A DNA stretch of 54,925 nt from Erythrobacteraceae bacterium (GCA_947479055.1 CANJYE010000020.1:1-54925), one strand, 5' to 3'. Shown: positions 24,661 through 33,874, counted from the stretch's first letter. Made by a program: numbers and translations. The notes: generated from the letters alone by a model not told the origin.

Positions 24661-25146
24661 ATGACCGACGAAACACCCGAAAGCCTGATCCCCTACGACG
24701 AAATCGTGCAGGAGGCGCTGCGCGCCGTGGTCGGCAGGGTGCTGGGCCAGATCGAATCGACCGGCGGCCATCTGCCCGGCAGCCACCATTTCTACATCAC
24801 CTTCAAGACCCACGCGCCGGGGGTTTCGATCCCGGCCCACCTGCGCCAGCGCTTCCCCGACGAGATGACCATCGTCCTCCAGAACAAGTTCTGGGACCTG
24901 TCGGTCGGCACTGACGGTTTCAGTGTGGGGCTGAGCTTCAACCAGATGCCTGCCAAGCTCGACATCCCCTATGCCGCGATCACTGCCTTCGTCGATCCGG
25001 CGGTGGATTTCGGCCTGCAATTCCAGGCCGCCGTCGCCGATCTCGCGCCCGAGCCGCATGACGACGCGGAAAACGATTCGCCCGAGGGCACTCCGCCCGA
25101 TGATGGATCGAATGTCGTGACGGTCGATTTCGGCCGGAAGAAATAG
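24661..25146 (+). CDS. sspB: SspB-family ClpXP adaptor (161 aa)
   Basis: SspB tethers ssrA-tagged and other substrates to ClpX for degradation. The N-terminal dimer and peptide-binding domain covers LIPYDEIVQEALRAVVGRVL, GSHHFYITFKTHAPGVSIP, EMTIVLQNKFWDLSVG and YAAITAFVDPAVDFGLQF. An acidic, disordered linker leads to the short ClpX-docking tail VVTVDFGRKK, as in alphaproteobacterial SspB-alpha. It is the first of three closely spaced plus-strand genes running to gmk. Confidence 0.9.
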   Translation: MTDETPESLIPYDEIVQEALRAVVGRVLGQIESTGGHLPGSHHFYITFKTHAPGVSIPAHLRQRFPDEMTIVLQNKFWDLSVGTDGFSVGLSFNQMPAKLDIPYAAITAFVDPAVDFGLQFQAAVADLAPEPHDDAENDSPEGTPPDDGSNVVTVDFGRKK

Positions 25147-25175
25147 CCCGTCCCGCCGGGCAGTCAGGAACCGCC

Positions 25176-25502
25176 ATGGTCAAGCCCAAAGGCCCCAAAG
25201 CGCCACCCCAGGCCCCCGATCTCAAACCGGTCATCGCCGATCTCGCCCTGCGCGGCAGCGCGGCGCTGGCGCGCAGGGCGCTGGGCAAACGGCTGGCGCA
25301 GAACCGCAGTCCGAAGCAGGTCAACGAAATCCTAGCAGGGCGCGGGCTGGGCAAGGCGGTGACAGCGGCTGCGCTGATGCGCCTTGGCATCCCATCACTG
25401 CCGCGCGCGCTGCTGGTCGGCTCGGTCCTGCTCGCCAACCGGCTGGTCCAGCGCAGAAGCCGCAAGCGCAAGGCTGCGGCGGAAAAGACCGAAGAAACTT
25501 GA
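25176..25502 (+). CDS. Hypothetical basic protein (108 aa)
   Basis: No family recognised with certainty. The protein is rich in Ala, Leu, Arg and Lys. A disordered N-terminus (VKPKGPKAPPQAPDLKP) and a Lys/Arg-rich C-terminus (RRSRKRKAAAEKTEET) surround a moderately hydrophobic centre (GIPSLPRALLVGSVLLANRL) that may associate with membrane. It lies 29 bases after sspB and 31 before gmk, so probably in the same transcript. Confidence 0.65.
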   Translation: MVKPKGPKAPPQAPDLKPVIADLALRGSAALARRALGKRLAQNRSPKQVNEILAGRGLGKAVTAAALMRLGIPSLPRALLVGSVLLANRLVQRRSRKRKAAAEKTEET

Positions 25503-25533
25503 TTTCCACCCCCCATTCGCGGCAACAGCGCGC

Positions 25534-26181
25534 ATGGCTGACACCACCAATCTCACTCCCAGTCTCGCCAGGCGCGGGCTGATGTTCGTCCTCTCCTCGC
25601 CCTCGGGCGCGGGCAAGACCACGATTTCAAGGAAGCTGCTGGCGGCCGAGGACAATCTGCGGATGTCGGTTTCGGTCACCACCCGGCCGATCCGCCCGGG
25701 CGAAGTGGACGGCAAGGATTACCACTTCGTTACCCGCGCCCGCTTCGACGCGATGGTGGCGGACGATGCGTTCCTCGAATGGGCCGAAGTGTTCGGCAAT
25801 TGCTACGGCACCCCGCGCGCGCAGATTGCCGATGGGCTGGCCGCCGGTCAGGACTATCTGTTCGACATCGACTGGCAGGGCACGCAACAGCTCTACCAGC
25901 GCGCCGGCGTGGATGTGGTGCGGGTGTTCCTGCTGCCGCCGAGCATCGCCGAACTGGAACACCGCCTCTCCTCGCGCGGGACCGACAGCGCGGAAGTGAT
26001 CGCCGGTCGCATGGCGCGGGCACGCTCGGAAATCAGCCATTGGGATGGCTATGACTATGTCGTGGTCAATGACGCCATCGAGGCGTGTTTCGGGAAGGTG
26101 CGGACGATTCTGGAGGCCGAGCGGCTGAAGCGTGCACGGCAGACCGGATTGCTGGAGTTTGTGCGGGGGTTGATGCGGTAG
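25534..26181 (+). CDS. gmk: Guanylate kinase
   Basis: Gmk phosphorylates GMP to GDP, essential for nucleotide supply. The P-loop SSPSGAGKTTISRKLL, the GMP-binding stretch SVSVTTRPIRPGEVDGKDYH, EWAEVFGNCYGTP and the lid region LSSRGTDSAEVIAGRMARA are complete. With ATG 25534 it has 215 residues. An upstream extension in the same frame overlaps the preceding gene and is not homologous. Confidence 0.97.
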   Translation: MADTTNLTPSLARRGLMFVLSSPSGAGKTTISRKLLAAEDNLRMSVSVTTRPIRPGEVDGKDYHFVTRARFDAMVADDAFLEWAEVFGNCYGTPRAQIADGLAAGQDYLFDIDWQGTQQLYQRAGVDVVRVFLLPPSIAELEHRLSSRGTDSAEVIAGRMARARSEISHWDGYDYVVVNDAIEACFGKVRTILEAERLKRARQTGLLEFVRGLMR

Positions 26182-26194
26182 GGGTATTCTTTCC

Positions 26195-26650
26195 CTACGT
26201 CACACGCTGGTCGAACTGGATGATATTCCCGTCCGGGTCCTTCAAAATGCAGGTCCGCATCGTCCGGCCCGGCGCTTCGCCGAACAACAGCGAATCGCTG
26301 TCGCCGGGGGGGACCACCACTGGTGCGCCATGCGCCACCGCGCGTTCGTGGATGGCGCGGGCGTCGTCCACCCAGAAGCCGAAGTGGTGGATGCCCATGC
26401 CGAAGAATTCGCGCGGGGACGGATCAACGCCGCGATCGTGATGATCAAGCACGATGAAGGCCTCGTCATCCCCCTCACTCCAGCGCAAATAGACGCCGCG
26501 CCGGGTGTGCGGGGGCAGATCGCCGAAGCCTTCGAACACTTCGGTATCGTCCTTGGACACAACCATGCCCAGCATATCGCGCCAGAAGCCCAGCGCCTTG
26601 TCCATGTCGCTCACGCCGATGGCGACGTGGCTGATATTCCTGAAGCCCAT
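26195..26650 (-). CDS. VOC-family (glyoxalase/dioxygenase fold) protein (151 aa)
   Basis: The vicinal-oxygen-chelate fold is shown by two beta-alpha-beta-beta-beta units: ISHVAIGVSDMDKALGFWRD in the first and MGIHHFGFWVDDARAIHERA in the second, ending ILKDPDGNIIQFDQ. Metal ligands His, His and Glu are plausible at those places. Members include extradiol dioxygenases, glyoxalase I and resistance proteins; substrate unknown. ATG 26650 begins the homologous part. Convergent with gmk at 13 bases. Confidence 0.85.
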   Translation of the reverse strand: MGFRNISHVAIGVSDMDKALGFWRDMLGMVVSKDDTEVFEGFGDLPPHTRRGVYLRWSEGDDEAFIVLDHHDRGVDPSPREFFGMGIHHFGFWVDDARAIHERAVAHGAPVVVPPGDSDSLLFGEAPGRTMRTCILKDPDGNIIQFDQRVT

Positions 26651-26786
26651 CCAACTCTCCTCTCGTCCATTTTGCCGCAGGCTATCACGGCCCATCGCGC
26701 GATGGTAGCGGGCAAGCGGCTCTTGCCCGCAGTGCCGCCAGCGTTTAGGCGCTGCCGCAATTCTTGCCGTTTGAGGGAGCACCACC

Positions 26787-27626
26787 ATGACCGCCCAACT
26801 CGAAGCCGCCATCGAAGCCGCATTTGACGCGCGCGACACCGTCACCCCCGCCAGCGCCGATGTGCGCGCGCTGGTGGAGCAGGCGCTCGACCTCCTGGAC
26901 AGCGGGCAGGCCCGCGTGGCTGAACCCGACGGCAAGGGCGGCTGGACAGTCAACCAATGGCTTAAGAAGGCCGTGCTGCTGAGCTTCCGCCTCAACGATA
27001 ATGGCGTAATGGACTATGGCTCCGGCGGCGCGCCCGCGTTCGACAAGGTGCCACTGAAGTTCACCGGCTGGGACGAGGCCCGCTTCCGGGCGGCCGGCAT
27101 CCGCGTGGTGCCGGGAGCGGTGGTGCGCCGCAGCGCCCATATCGCCAAGGGCGTGGTGCTTATGCCGAGCTTCGTCAATCTGGGCGCGCATGTCGGTGAA
27201 GGCACCATGGTCGATACCTGGGCCACGGTCGGCAGCTGCGCGCAGATTGGCAGGAACGTGCATATCTCGGGCGGCGCGGGGATCGGCGGGGTGCTGGAAC
27301 CGTTGCAGGCCGGGCCGGTGATCATCGAGGACGGGGCCTTCATCGGCGCGCGGTCCGAAGTGGCCGAAGGCGTGGTGGTGGGCCAGGGCGCGGTGCTGTC
27401 GATGGGCGTGTTCATCGGCGCATCGACCAAGATCGTCGATCGCGCCACCGGCGAAGTCCACATCGGCAAGGTCCCACCCTATGCGGTGGTGGTGCCCGGC
27501 GCCCTCCCCGGCAAGCCACTGCCGGACGGAACCCCCGGCCCCTCGCTTTATTGCGCGGTGATCGTCAAGACCGTAGACGCTCAGACCCGTTCCAAGACCG
27601 GGATCAACGAACTGCTGCGGGACTGA
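26787..27626 (+). CDS. dapD: 2,3,4,5-tetrahydropyridine-2,6-dicarboxylate N-succinyltransferase
   Basis: DapD succinylates tetrahydrodipicolinate in the succinylase branch of lysine and meso-diaminopimelate synthesis. The N-terminal helical part contains [20 protein letters not shown]. The left-handed beta-helix of hexapeptide repeats follows ([60 protein letters not shown]), and the tail is [20 protein letters not shown]. At 279 residues it is complete. GGGAG lies before the ATG. No other dap gene is next to it. Confidence 0.97.
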   Translation: MTAQLEAAIEAAFDARDTVTPASADVRALVEQALDLLDSGQARVAEPDGKGGWTVNQWLKKAVLLSFRLNDNGVMDYGSGGAPAFDKVPLKFTGWDEARFRAAGIRVVPGAVVRRSAHIAKGVVLMPSFVNLGAHVGEGTMVDTWATVGSCAQIGRNVHISGGAGIGGVLEPLQAGPVIIEDGAFIGARSEVAEGVVVGQGAVLSMGVFIGASTKIVDRATGEVHIGKVPPYAVVVPGALPGKPLPDGTPGPSLYCAVIVKTVDAQTRSKTGINELLRD

Positions 27627-27711
27627 TCCCAAGCGGAACCTTCGCGGTTTGAACCGGTTGTCCTGATACGGTCCTGATCATGGATCGCATCAAGCTACGG
27701 GAGAACATGCG

Positions 27712-27867
27712 ATGGAAGACCGGGGCGGCGAGATCCACATCGAAACCGACGAAGCGCGCGGCGGATCGACTCCGCATATCGTACGCTATGTGCTCATCAT
27801 CAGCATGATCCTGGCGATCGGGCTGCTTTCCATCGTCTGGATCACCGGCGCGATCAACGCGGGCTGA
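27712..27867 (+). CDS. Small single-pass membrane protein (51 aa)
   Basis: A short ORF from ATG 27712, with GGGAGA about 8 bases before it, encodes a polar N-terminus (MEDRGGEIHIETDEARGGST) and one membrane helix (YVLIISMILAIGLLSIVWIT). Such short Glu/Asp-plus-helix proteins recur in sphingomonads near metabolic genes, with no known function. Coding potential is supported by the ribosome site, the clean signal/anchor layout and the absence of other features in the 250-base gap after dapD. Confidence 0.65.
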   Translation: MEDRGGEIHIETDEARGGSTPHIVRYVLIISMILAIGLLSIVWITGAINAG

Positions 27868-27876
27868 TTTCCCGCA

Positions 27877-29235
27877 TCAATCAGGCACCGGATATTCGAT
27901 CGGCGGATCGGCGCTGTGCGCGTGGGCATAGTCTTCCGCCGCGCGCAGTACGCGCATCATGTTGCGACTGGCGATCAGCTCCAGCTCGCCTTGCGAAAAG
28001 CCGCGCCGGGCCAGTTCGATGAACAGTTCGGGATAGCCTGAAACGTCCTCCATCCCTTCGGGGCCCTTGGGCATCCCGTCATAATCGCCGCCGATGCCGA
28101 TATGCTCGACCCCGATCCGTCGGGCGATATGTTCGATATGGTCGGCTACCTCGCCAATCGTCACCACCGGTTCGGGGTTGGAGCGCTTCCACTCCTCCAG
28201 CCCGGCGTCGACCTGCGCCTTGTCCTCGTTGCTCAGCGTCTTGAGCCGCGCTTCTTCGCCTGCCAGCCGCGCGCCCCATTGCCGCCGCGCCTCGCTGACG
28301 AAGGCCGGCAGCGTGATCGCCATCACGATCCCACCATTGGCCTTCAGCCGGTCGAGCACATTGTCGGGCACATTGCGGACATGGGGATTGACGCTGCGCG
28401 CGCCGGAATGGCTGAAGATCACCGGCACTTTCGCCACGTCGAGCGCATCAAGCATGGTCGCTTCGCTGACATGGCTGAGATCGACCAGCATGCCGATCCG
28501 GTTCATCTCGCGCACCACATCCTTGCCGAAATCGGTGAGGCCGTCATGCTCCGCCTTGTCGGTGGCGCTGTCGGCCCAGGGATTGTTCCTGGTGTGGGTC
28601 AGCGTCATGTAGCGCACGCCCAGAGCATACATCTGGCGCAGCGTGCCAAGGCTCGATCCGATCGAGTGGCCGCCTTCCATCCCCATCAGCGAGGCCACAC
28701 GCCCTTCGGCCATGGTCGCCTGCACATCGTCGGCGCTCTGCACCAGCTTCATCCGGTTGGGATAGCGGGCGACCAGCCGCTTGAGCACGTCGATCTGCTC
28801 CAGCGTGGCGCGCACCGCTTCGGGTTCGGTCTGCTCGGCGCTGACATAGACCGACCAGAACTGTGCCCCGACATGGCCCCGCGCCAGCCGGGCGAGGTCG
28901 GTGTGCATCGATGGGCCGAACACGTGGTCGCCGGTGCCCTTGCCGTCGTTTCCGGCGTGAGTGGTATCGGTGAAATCGAAGCTGTTAATCAGATTATGGA
29001 ACCGCCCGCGCAGCTGGATCGGGACATCGTTGTGCCCATCCCAGACCGGAGCCGCCGCCAGCGCCGCAGCGGCGATTTCCTCTGGCGGGGTGGTCAGCTC
29101 ATGCGGTTGCCAGCCGACCGGCGGGGTGGGAACCGGCGCTGCCACCGGGGCAGGGGCTGCAGCATCCTGCGCCCACAGCGGCGCGGGCGAACACAGCAGG
29201 GCAGCAGCCAGCGCGGCGGCAAAAGGTCGGTTCAT
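27877..29235 (-). CDS. M19-family membrane dipeptidase, exported (452 aa)
   Basis: M19 (renal dipeptidase) enzymes are zinc hydrolases of dipeptides, including D-amino-acid dipeptides and some beta-lactams. A signal peptide (MNRPFAAALAAALLCSPAPL) and a Pro/Ala linker lead to VWDGHNDVPIQLRGRF with the His-x-Asp zinc ligands. The bridging Glu is in SLMGMEGGHSIG, a metal His in LVDLSHVSEATM and FSHSGARSV, and the C-terminal part has HIGIGGDYDGMP. The site looks complete. Start and the YbhB-like gene's stop overlap by four bases (ATGA), indicating coupling. Confidence 0.9.
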   Translation of the reverse strand: MNRPFAAALAAALLCSPAPLWAQDAAAPAPVAAPVPTPPVGWQPHELTTPPEEIAAAALAAAPVWDGHNDVPIQLRGRFHNLINSFDFTDTTHAGNDGKGTGDHVFGPSMHTDLARLARGHVGAQFWSVYVSAEQTEPEAVRATLEQIDVLKRLVARYPNRMKLVQSADDVQATMAEGRVASLMGMEGGHSIGSSLGTLRQMYALGVRYMTLTHTRNNPWADSATDKAEHDGLTDFGKDVVREMNRIGMLVDLSHVSEATMLDALDVAKVPVIFSHSGARSVNPHVRNVPDNVLDRLKANGGIVMAITLPAFVSEARRQWGARLAGEEARLKTLSNEDKAQVDAGLEEWKRSNPEPVVTIGEVADHIEHIARRIGVEHIGIGGDYDGMPKGPEGMEDVSGYPELFIELARRGFSQGELELIASRNMMRVLRAAEDYAHAHSADPPIEYPVPD

Positions 29236-29834
29236 TCGTCCGCATCCTCATCATCGTCCCAGTCCTCGTCATCCTCGGAACGGGCATAGGTGGCGGTCAG
29301 CAGGGCAACGCCGGTGACATGGCCTTCCATCGCCTTCATCAGGTCCTCCCGGCTTGCGCCGGGCCTCAGCACCAGCGGCAGGTCGAGCGCAAACAGCTGG
29401 AAGACATAGTCATGCGGCGGATCGCCCTCGGGCGGCTGGGGCAGCAGCCATTCGCTGTTGCGCTGGGCGTTTTTGCCAACGCGCGGCGGCGCCTCGCCTT
29501 CCATCAGCTTGCCGCGCTGGGCAGCCAGGCCCCACACCAGCCAGTGGCAGGCGGGCGAGGAACCCGGCGTATCGGCATCTTCCACCACCAGCACCATTTC
29601 CTCTGACCCGCGCGGCGGGGCAGACCAGTCCAGCGGCGGAGCGACCGAATCCTCCTCATCTGCCGTGAAGCTGGGATCGAGCGGCTCGCCATCCTCGAAG
29701 GCGGGCGAAGTCAGGCGGAAGCCATCCTTGTTGAGAAGCGCCGCATTGCCCAGCCGGACCACGGCCAGCAGCCCATGCCCGGCGCGGGGAGTGTCAAAAC
29801 AGGCGGCGAGCCAGGCGGGGACGGGATCGGGCAT
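29232..29834 (-). CDS. YbhB/YbcL-family (RKIP/PEBP-like) protein (200 aa)
   Basis: A phosphatidylethanolamine-binding-protein fold. The central ligand-site motif LVVEDADTPGSSPACHWLVW (PDxPxxxxxxHW type) and later PHDYVFQLFALDLPL are typical of bacterial YbhB/YbcL proteins, whose role is unclear. ATG 29834 starts the homologous part. The last 15 residues are very acidic (SEDDEDWDDDEDADE), an extension not normal in the family. No signal peptide, so cytoplasmic, yet it is translationally coupled to an exported dipeptidase. Confidence 0.82.
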   Translation of the reverse strand: MPDPVPAWLAACFDTPRAGHGLLAVVRLGNAALLNKDGFRLTSPAFEDGEPLDPSFTADEEDSVAPPLDWSAPPRGSEEMVLVVEDADTPGSSPACHWLVWGLAAQRGKLMEGEAPPRVGKNAQRNSEWLLPQPPEGDPPHDYVFQLFALDLPLVLRPGASREDLMKAMEGHVTGVALLTATYARSEDDEDWDDDEDADE

Positions 29835-29915
29835 GGGGTTCCTCGGTTGGTGGAGTTGTCGCCGCACCGTTGGCCGATGCCGCGCCGCAGCGCAAGCTGG
29901 TAGGGGGTGCCCCAC

Positions 29916-30131
29916 TCAGTGATGGTGCTGATGCTGCCCCATCGGCGCAGGCTGGACCGATCCGTCGCCAGAACGGACTGAACCGTCACCCGCCTTGGGC
30001 GCGCCATTGGCGGGCTTGCTTTGCTGCGTCTGCTGCGATGTGGACTGCGTGCCCTTGGCCTGGGCCGGCACTGCAAGGAGCGCCAGAGCGCCAAGCGAGC
30101 AGGAGGCAAGGGGTAGCTTGAGAATATTCAT
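29916..30131 (-). CDS. Small secreted protein with His-rich tail (71 aa)
   Basis: A signal peptide (MNILKLPLASCSLGALALLA) cleaved near PAQA is followed by a Gln/Ser/Gly-rich, disordered mature part with a repeated GDGSVRSGDGSVQPAPMG and the terminal GQHQHHH. The His cluster could bind copper, nickel or zinc in the periplasm. No enzyme motif. It stands alone, with CGGGAG before the ATG. The metal role is a guess from composition only. Confidence 0.6.
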   Translation of the reverse strand: MNILKLPLASCSLGALALLAVPAQAKGTQSTSQQTQQSKPANGAPKAGDGSVRSGDGSVQPAPMGQHQHHH

Positions 30132-30273
30132 CGGGAGAACTCCGGGTCGATCGTTGCAAGTCTGATCACTGTTCTAGCCGTCCCCGGTACCGAGGCAAAG
30201 CACCCTTGTCCGCTTCGCGATTGCCCCCTGACCGCCAATATGGAAAGACCGCCGCCAAACGGGAGAGTCCACC

Positions 30274-31035
30274 ATGTTCGAAAACCGCAGCGGCAAGAAC
30301 GTCCTCGTCTTCGGCGGGACCGGCAGCATCGGCAAGGCGGTCTGCGCAATGATGGCGGCGGAAGGCGCGAACCTGGCCTTCACCTGCCGCAGCAATCGCG
30401 CAGGCGCAGAGGCGCTGGCGGGGGAACTGGCGCGCGATGGCCAGACGATCCTGTGGGACGCGCTCGCCAACGAGGATCGTACCGCCGTCGCTGCCTTCAC
30501 CGCGCGGGTGGCGCAGGAACTGGGCGGCATCGACGCGGTGATCTATGCCGCCGGGCCGGATATCGACCTCACCTTCATCTCCCGCGCTGATCCCGAAGCC
30601 TGGTGCCGGGCGATCGACATGGACGTCAATGGCTGCTTCCACATCATACAGGCAGTGATCCCGGCCTTGCGCCAGTCACAAGGCAGCTTCACCGCCGTAC
30701 TGACAGCCGCGATCGAGCGGCCACCCGCGCTCGACGGACTTTCGAGCGCGCCCAAGGCGGCGATCCAGGCGATCGTCAAGACGATCGCGCAGGAGGAAGG
30801 CCGCTTCGGCCTGCGCGCCAATTGCGTCGCGCCTGGCTTTGTCGATGGTGGCCTTGGCCGCAAGCTGCTCGACACGCTGGGCGAGAAGGGCACCGCCGCG
30901 ATCCTCGCCCAGACCGACCTCAAGCGGCTGGGCAGGCCGGAGGAAATCGCCGACGCGGTCGGCTTCCTCAGTTCGGCACGGGCTTCCTTCATCACCGGCG
31001 AGACGATCTTTGTGTCGGGCGGCTTGCGGGCCTGA
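30274..31035 (+). CDS. Short-chain dehydrogenase/reductase-like protein with altered active site (253 aa)
   Basis: The Rossmann start [20 protein letters not shown] and the downstream [10 protein letters not shown] and [13 protein letters not shown] place it in the classical SDR family. NAD(P) binding looks intact. The catalytic Tyr-x3-Lys appears as Ser157-x3-Lys161 (LSSAPKAA), so the tyrosine is missing, and the usual catalytic Ser region reads [10 protein letters not shown]. It may bind ligand without classical dehydrogenation or use another residue. It lies 43 bases before the GMC gene and is probably co-transcribed with it. Confidence 0.85.
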   Translation: MFENRSGKNVLVFGGTGSIGKAVCAMMAAEGANLAFTCRSNRAGAEALAGELARDGQTILWDALANEDRTAVAAFTARVAQELGGIDAVIYAAGPDIDLTFISRADPEAWCRAIDMDVNGCFHIIQAVIPALRQSQGSFTAVLTAAIERPPALDGLSSAPKAAIQAIVKTIAQEEGRFGLRANCVAPGFVDGGLGRKLLDTLGEKGTAAILAQTDLKRLGRPEEIADAVGFLSSARASFITGETIFVSGGLRA

Positions 31036-31078
31036 ACGGGATTGCGCTCCCCGCCCTTTCCTCCCTAAGCCAGCCGGC

Positions 31079-32668
31079 GTGGACAGCTTCGATTTCATCA
31101 TCGTCGGAGGCGGCAGCGCGGGTTGCGTGCTGGCCAACCGGCTGAGCGCCGATCCGCGCTATCGGGTGCTGCTGCTCGAAGCAGGCGGCAAGGACGATTA
31201 TCTGTGGATCAGGGTGCCGGTCGGCTACCTCTATTGCATCGGCAATCCGCGCACTGACTGGTGCATGGAAACCGGGCCCGAGCCGGGGTTGAACGGCCGC
31301 TCGCTGCGCTATCCGCGCGGGCGGGTGCTGGGTGGCAGTTCCTCGATCAATGGCATGATCTACATGCGCGGGCAGGCCGCCGATTATGACGGCTGGCGAC
31401 AGTTGGGCCACACCGGCTGGGGCTGGGACGATGTGCTGCCTTATTTCATCCGCGCAGAGGACAATTGGCGCGGCAACGGCCCGCTCCATGGCGCAGGCGG
31501 CGAAATCCGGGTCGAACGGCAGCGGCTGCGCTGGGAAATCCTCGAAGCGTTCCAGCAAGCCGCCGCGCAATATGGCGTCGCCCCGACGGATGACGCCAAT
31601 AGCGGCGACAACGAAGGCTCCGCCCTGTTCGAAGTGACCCAGCGGCGCGGGCGGCGCTGGAGCGCGGCGGACGCGTTCCTGCGACCCGTGCTGAAGCGGC
31701 CGAACCTGAAGATCGTCACAGGCGCGCTGGTTGATTCCGTGATCGTGGAGGAAGGCCGCGCGGTTGGCATCGCCTACAGCCTTTGCGGCGAACGGCGCGA
31801 GGTGCGCGCCAGCGGCGAAGTGCTGCTGGCGGCAGGCGCGATCGGATCGCCCGCGATCCTCGAACGCTCCGGCATTGGCGATGCGGCGCATCTGGCCGGG
31901 CTGGGGATAGCGCCGCTGGCCGATCTTCCAGGGGTGGGCGCGAATTTGCAGGATCATCTCCAGATCCGCTGCGCATGGCGGGTCGAAGGCGTCTCCACGC
32001 TTAACCGCCGGGCGGCGACGCCCTGGGGCAAGGCGCTGATCGGCCTCGAATATCTCCTCAACCGCAGCGGGCCGATGGCGATGGCACCGAGCCAGCTGGG
32101 GATATTCGTGAAATCCGACTCCGAGCGAGAAACCGCGGATCTCGAATATCATGTCCAGCCCTTGAGCCTCGAGGCTTTCGGCGGCGAGCTCGATCCGTTT
32201 CCGGCTTTCACCGCCAGCGTCTGCCATTTGCGCCCGTCGAGCCGGGGCACCAGCCGGATTGTCAGCGCCGACCCGGCACAGCCTCCCGCTATCCGTCCCC
32301 ATTACCTCTCGACGGAGGATGATCGGCAAGTGGCGGCACAAGCGGTGCGGATCACCCGCCGGATCGTCACCCAGCCGGCGCTGGCCCGCTACCGGCCCGA
32401 GGAAATCCGCCCCGGCGCAGAGGTGCAGGACGAGGCGGAACTGGTCCACGCGGTGGGGCAGATCGCCACTACCATCTTCCACCCGGTCGGCACCGCAGCG
32501 ATGGGCAGCGTGGTGGATGCGCAGTTGCGGGTCATGGGGGTGGAGCGGCTGCGGGTGATCGATGCATCGGTCATGCCCGCCATCACTTCGGGCAATACCA
32601 ATGCGCCGGTGATGATGATCGCTGAAAAAGCGGCTGAAATGGTGCTGGCAGACGCACGAAACGGTTGA
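31079..32668 (+). CDS. GMC-family FAD-dependent oxidoreductase (choline-dehydrogenase-like, 529 aa)
   Basis: GMC enzymes oxidise primary or secondary alcohols with FAD. The FAD motif [17 protein letters not shown] is near the N-terminus. The second signature [35 protein letters not shown] and the C-terminal active site are present; the catalytic His is in [12 protein letters not shown] and the Asn in [21 protein letters not shown] 31079 is the best start, directly before the FAD motif. A soluble enzyme without signal peptide. Its substrate could be an alkanol or terpenoid alcohol; the neighbour SDR-like gene gives no more precision. Confidence 0.9.
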   Translation: MDSFDFIIVGGGSAGCVLANRLSADPRYRVLLLEAGGKDDYLWIRVPVGYLYCIGNPRTDWCMETGPEPGLNGRSLRYPRGRVLGGSSSINGMIYMRGQAADYDGWRQLGHTGWGWDDVLPYFIRAEDNWRGNGPLHGAGGEIRVERQRLRWEILEAFQQAAAQYGVAPTDDANSGDNEGSALFEVTQRRGRRWSAADAFLRPVLKRPNLKIVTGALVDSVIVEEGRAVGIAYSLCGERREVRASGEVLLAAGAIGSPAILERSGIGDAAHLAGLGIAPLADLPGVGANLQDHLQIRCAWRVEGVSTLNRRAATPWGKALIGLEYLLNRSGPMAMAPSQLGIFVKSDSERETADLEYHVQPLSLEAFGGELDPFPAFTASVCHLRPSSRGTSRIVSADPAQPPAIRPHYLSTEDDRQVAAQAVRITRRIVTQPALARYRPEEIRPGAEVQDEAELVHAVGQIATTIFHPVGTAAMGSVVDAQLRVMGVERLRVIDASVMPAITSGNTNAPVMMIAEKAAEMVLADARNG

Positions 32669-32700
32669 CGAGGCGGGGAACTGCCCCGCATCAGCGAAAG

Positions 32701-33126
32701 ATGCTGGATGAACTCGCCATCGCGACCGTCATGGTCCTGCTGACCGTCATGTTCCACGGTGCGGGCCTGCTGGCCATGACCCGAATGCTGCGGATCGAAT
32801 TGCGCGAGGAAGTGGAGCGGCACATCACGCCGTTCTCATTGCGTGCGCTGGTCTTCACCATTGCCCTGGTGCTGGGGCTGTTCGCGCTGCACGCGGCGGA
32901 AATATGGGCCTATGCCGCGCTCTATCTCGAACTCGGAGCGATCGGAGACCTGCGGGGCGCGGTGTTCTTCTCCACCGTCACCTTCGCCACGATCGGCTAT
33001 GACGACGACATGCTGAACCCGGCATGGCAGATCGTTGCTGCCATCGAGGGGATGAACGGGGTAATCCTGATGGGCTGGTCAACCGCCTTCTTCGTCACCG
33101 GAATTACCCGGCTGATGCGGCGCTGA
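32701..33126 (+). CDS. Ion-channel-like membrane protein, two-helix pore type (141 aa)
   Basis: Three hydrophobic segments flank a pore-loop-like stretch. After two helices (about residues 8-28 and 48-72), GAVFFSTVTFATIGYDDDML resembles the K+ channel pore helix and filter. Thr97-Ile-Gly-Tyr-Asp101 replaces the canonical Thr-x-Gly-Tyr-Gly. A last helix (EGMNGVILMGWSTAFFVTGI) follows. The second filter Gly is absent, so ion selectivity is uncertain. ATG 32701 is the start, 32 bases after the GMC gene. Likely an Ion_trans_2-type protein. Confidence 0.75.
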   Translation: MLDELAIATVMVLLTVMFHGAGLLAMTRMLRIELREEVERHITPFSLRALVFTIALVLGLFALHAAEIWAYAALYLELGAIGDLRGAVFFSTVTFATIGYDDDMLNPAWQIVAAIEGMNGVILMGWSTAFFVTGITRLMRR

Positions 33127-33135
33127 TCGGGAAGC

Positions 33136-33375
33136 TCAGTAAGGTTGGGGTTCGGGTACAGGAGCCAGCGCGCGCTGTTCGGCCTCACGGCGTTCCTTGC
33201 GGTCCTGTTCGGCCAGCTTGCGGTCATGTTCCACCCGCAGCACGCGGGCAGCCATTTCGCGCCAGGCGGCCTCGGACCGCAGCGCACGTTCGCGCACGTT
33301 CATCAGCGTGGTATTACCCGCCTCCTTCGCCGCTTCTTCGGCCCGGGCGATATAGAAATCGTAGCTCTGGCTCAT
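33136..33375 (-). CDS. Small hypothetical coiled-coil-like protein (79 aa)
   Basis: No named family recognised. The sequence is mostly charged helix (FYIARAEEAAKEAGNTTLMN, ALRSEAAWREMAARVLRVEH, DRKERREAEQRALAPVPEPQ) and likely soluble. The opening SYDFYIARAEEAAKEA is like short proteins seen in sphingomonads. An ATG at 33375 has GAGAGAG before it. Convergent with the channel gene at 9 bases. Confidence 0.6.
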   Translation of the reverse strand: MSQSYDFYIARAEEAAKEAGNTTLMNVRERALRSEAAWREMAARVLRVEHDRKLAEQDRKERREAEQRALAPVPEPQPY

Positions 33376-33419
33376 GACTCTCTCTCCCTAGGTAGGCGGG
33401 CTCGGCCGCGCGAATCCAT

Positions 33420-33447
33420 CCGGGGCAGCGCAAAGGCGCCACCCCGG
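33420..33447 (-). terminator. Hairpin downstream of the cold-shock gene
   Basis: CCGGGGCAGCGC pairs with GGCGCCACCCCGG around CAAA, with one mismatch. It starts 16 bases after the csp stop on the minus strand. There is no clear U run, but the stem is strong and well placed for a terminator. Confidence 0.6.
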
Positions 33448-33462
33448 ACAGGTCATGCGTAA

Positions 33463-33669
33463 TCAGGCCGAAGCGAGATTGACGGCCGAAGCCTTGCCAT
33501 TGCGGCCGGTTTCGACTTCGTAGGTCAGGCGCTGGTCCTTGTTCAGCGACTGCATGCCGGCGGCCTGCACTGCGCTGATGTGGACGAAGCTGTCCGCGCC
33601 GCCATCATCGGGCTGGATAAAGCCATAGCCCTTGTCGGTATTGAAGAATTTGACTGTGCCAACAGGCAT
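33463..33669 (-). CDS. Cold-shock protein, single CSD (68 aa)
   Basis: A CspA-family RNA chaperone that melts mRNA structure, often induced at low temperature or in stationary phase. The OB fold is complete: VGTVKFFNTDKGYGFIQPDD with RNP1 KGYGFI, DSFVHISAVQ as RNP2, and DQRLTYEVETGRNGKASAVN. GAAAGGAAA precedes the ATG. A 205-base upstream gap without genes would leave room for the long 5' leader typical of csp mRNAs, but I see no definite cold-box. Confidence 0.93.
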   Translation of the reverse strand: MPVGTVKFFNTDKGYGFIQPDDGGADSFVHISAVQAAGMQSLNKDQRLTYEVETGRNGKASAVNLASA

Positions 33670-33874
33670 GGAAGTTTCCTTTCAAGAAACAATCGTTGCC
33701 CGGCCACGCAGTTGTGGCACGGGTTCGTGCTTCGGATCGTCAATTGAAAGGAAGTCGTCGATAGTGCGGAAAAGTTCGAAAACGGACCCGCCCGTGGCGC
33801 CGAAGTCCGTCGCATATTCGACGTCAGCAGCGATCTGATACCACGCAAAGGTCCAAACACGAAACTTATTCGGT

